DNA of 7,295 bases from an uncultured Tabrizicola sp. (lineage in GTDB: Bacteria > Pseudomonadota > Alphaproteobacteria > Rhodobacterales > Rhodobacteraceae). Each line of letters begins with the position of its first letter. Position 1 is the first letter of the stretch. Both the position numbers and the translations under genes were made by a program. Of the stretch, positions 5,789-7,295 are shown in pieces. The stretch is taken from assembly GCA_937858255.1 (NCBI GenBank), contig CALLZQ010000156.1, positions 1 through 7,295 of the forward strand, in the 5' to 3' direction. A model generated the notes under the pieces. It ran no database searches, was not told the DNA's origin, and saw nothing but the letters and a program-made list of their open reading frames with translations.

Positions 5789-6478
5789 ATGGACGATGCA
5801 GCCAACGCGCTGGCCGGCACCAGCGACACGATCGCGGGACGGCTGGCGCTGGCGATACATGAACACCGGCTGGCACCGGGGACCAAGCTGGTCGAGGATG
5901 AGGTGGGTGAGGTCTATGGGGTCAGCCGCACCGTTGTGCGCGCGGCCTTGCAGCGTCTGGCGCATGACCGTCTGGTGACGATCCACCGCAACCGCGGCGC
6001 CAGTGTCAGCCAGCCCTCGATCCGCGAGGCGCGTGAGGTGTTCGAGGCCCGCGCATTGCTGGAGCCGCGGACGGCCCGTTCGGCGGTGGCGCGGATCACG
6101 GCGGCGGATTTGCGGCGCCTTGCCGCGCATATCGAGGATGAACATGCGGCCCTTGCGGCAGGCGATGCGGGGCGGGCGCTGCGCCTGTCTGGCCTTTTCC
6201 ATATCGAGATCGCGCGGATTGCCGATCAGGATACGATCTTTGGCTTTGTGACGCAGTTGGTGGCGCGCTCGTCACTGATCATCGCGCTCTATTGGCGGCG
6301 GCGCACGGCGCTGTGTGAAAGTCATGCCCATCACGCGCTGATGTCGGCCCTGCGCGATCAGGATGGCGCGCGGGCCGAAGAGGTGATGAAGGGGCATCTG
6401 CTGGACCTTTTGTCCTCGCTCGACCTGCGCCCGCCGCCGGATGGGCCGAAAACCCTGCGCGAGGTGCTGTTGCCATGA
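5789..6478 (+). CDS. GntR-family transcriptional regulator, FCD subfamily
   Basis: A 229-residue DNA-binding regulator. The N-terminal winged helix-turn-helix covers about residues 12-75 (DTIAGRLALAI, LAPGTKLVEDEVGEVYGVSRTVVRAALQRL, LVTIHRNRGASV), the standard GntR pattern. An all-helical FCD effector domain follows (about 80-210). Of the FCD metal/effector ligands, three histidines can be placed: His138 in LFHIEIARIA, His182 (or 181) in AHHALMSAL, and His203 in MKGHLLDLL. The usual acidic residue four positions before the first His is Ser134 here. The start follows from the AGAGG site and because the longer reading lacks family similarity. It is divergent from the importer operon and next to a palindromic operator, so it probably represses the operon and itself, with release by the imported compound or a product. 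Effector unknown. Confidence 0.9.
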   Translation: MDDAANALAGTSDTIAGRLALAIHEHRLAPGTKLVEDEVGEVYGVSRTVVRAALQRLAHDRLVTIHRNRGASVSQPSIREAREVFEARALLEPRTARSAVARITAADLRRLAAHIEDEHAALAAGDAGRALRLSGLFHIEIARIADQDTIFGFVTQLVARSSLIIALYWRRRTALCESHAHHALMSALRDQDGARAEEVMKGHLLDLLSSLDLRPPPDGPKTLREVLLP

Positions 6479-7281
6479 TCCTGCGCGTGGCGACGCCGGA
6501 CGAGGTGGCGCTGATCCTGAACTGGGCGGCGGCAGAGGGCTGGAATCCCGGCCTGTCCGATGCGGCGGCCTTTCATGCGGCCGATCCCGAAGGTTTCTTT
6601 GTGGCCGAGGTCGAGGGCCAGCCGGTGGCGGCGGTTTCTGTGGTCAATCACGATGCGGCACAGGCATTTCTGGGGCTGTACCTCTGCCGTCCCGAATATC
6701 GCGGACGGGGGCTCGGCTGGGCGCTCTGGCGTCACGGGCTGGCCCATGCCGGCGGGGGAACGGTGGGCGTGGATGGCGTGGCGGCGCAAGAGGCGAATTA
6801 TGCCCGCTCGGGTTTTGTCCGCCACGGCGCGACCCGGCGGTGGGAGGGGGTGCTGGCCCCCACGCCGTCACCGGGCATCCGCCTGGCGGGGCGGGGCGAC
6901 GGGACGGCGCTGGTCGCGCTGGACCGGGCCGCAGTCGGGCATGACCGGGCGGCGTTTCTGGCGGCGTGGCTGGCACCGGCCCCGGACCGGACCCCGGTTG
7001 TCGAGGCGGCGGGGGGTGGTTTTGCCACCGCCCGCCGCTGCCGCCATGGCGCCAAGATCGGCCCGGTCATCGCGGCCGAGGCGGGCGCGGCTCTGTCTCT
7101 GGCCCGGGCGGCGCTGGCCGCGCTGTACCCTGCAACCGGGGCGCCCGTGCCGGTGGCGCTGGATCTGCCCGAGGCAAATGCGCCCTTGACCGAGGCCGTG
7201 CGGCGGCTGGGCTTTACCAACAGCTTTACCGCCGCCCGGATGTACAAAGGCCCGGCACCGCTGGCCGGGCCCTGTCTTTAG
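6475..7281 (+). CDS. GNAT-family N-acetyltransferase, two-domain type
   Basis: A 268-residue protein. The N-terminal GNAT domain (about residues 1-125) has the strand FFVAEVEGQPVAAVSVV (41-57) and the acetyl-CoA pyrophosphate loop in YLCRPEYRGRGLGWALW (R76-G-R-G-L-G81). It is followed by DGVAAQEANYARSGFVRHG (100-118), typical of a group of GNATs that carry an extra C-terminal domain of the Acetyltransf_18 kind. The remaining about 140 residues fit such a domain: LAGRGDGTALVALDRAAVGHDRAAFL, GFATARRCRHGAKIGPVIAA, and an end with VRRLGFTNSFTAARMYKG. Its ATG overlaps the GntR stop (ATGA), so the two are co-transcribed and probably translationally coupled; GAGG lies 10 bases upstream. It may acetylate the imported compound or a derivative, but its substrate cannot be read from the sequence. 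Confidence 0.85.
   Translation: MILRVATPDEVALILNWAAAEGWNPGLSDAAAFHAADPEGFFVAEVEGQPVAAVSVVNHDAAQAFLGLYLCRPEYRGRGLGWALWRHGLAHAGGGTVGVDGVAAQEANYARSGFVRHGATRRWEGVLAPTPSPGIRLAGRGDGTALVALDRAAVGHDRAAFLAAWLAPAPDRTPVVEAAGGGFATARRCRHGAKIGPVIAAEAGAALSLARAALAALYPATGAPVPVALDLPEANAPLTEAVRRLGFTNSFTAARMYKGPAPLAGPCL
7249..7279 (+). terminator. Possible intrinsic terminator overlapping the end of the GNAT gene
   Basis: GGCCCGGC (7249-7256) and GCCGGGCC (7264-7271) form a perfect 8-bp GC stem with a 7-base loop, followed by CTGTCTTT. The T-tract is short and interrupted, and the stem lies within the last codons of the gene (stop at 7279-7281), so this is a weak call. Confidence 0.4.
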
Positions 7282-7295
7282 GCGATTGCGACGAT

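Overview
The window is GC-rich, about two thirds G+C by eye, with strong GC bias at third codon positions. The gene content (a DabA-type protein, a polyamine-family ABC importer with a Tat-type signal peptide, FCD-type GntR and GNAT genes) suggests an alphaproteobacterium, probably Rhodobacterales (Rhodobacter/Paracoccus-like). This placement is inferred from style and gene content only; no rRNA or marker gene is present.

Layout. Positions 2-808 (+) hold the C-terminal third of a DabA-like inorganic-carbon uptake protein, cut by the window edge. Five bases downstream, facing it, ends a tightly packed minus-strand operon. Read in its own direction it runs: ABC ATPase (5546-4560), Tat-type solute-binding protein (4523-3258), PotB-like permease (3197-2334), PotC-like permease (2330-1494) and an Asp/Glu/hydantoin-racemase-family enzyme (1494-814). 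A 242-base divergent control region (5547-5788) separates this from a plus-strand pair: a GntR/FCD repressor (5789-6478) and a two-domain GNAT acetyltransferase (6475-7281), which overlap by four bases. A hairpin at the end of the GNAT gene may be a terminator.

How the genes may work together. The operon encodes a complete one-substrate importer plus one cytoplasmic enzyme. The natural reading is uptake of a small chiral compound followed by racemisation, or a related two-cysteine reaction. The divergent GntR protein probably controls the importer through a perfect 16-base palindrome, AAATTGTATACAATTT, in the shared promoter region. The importer resembles spermidine/putrescine systems, but the binding protein seems to lack the acidic residues with which E. 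coli PotD holds polyamine amines, so a polyamine label is doubtful. The substrate is not known.

No CRISPR array, tRNA, rRNA, insertion sequence or phage gene was seen. The most useful leads are the unassigned importer-racemase-GntR-GNAT locus, its palindromic operator, and a possible structured leader upstream of the ATPase gene.
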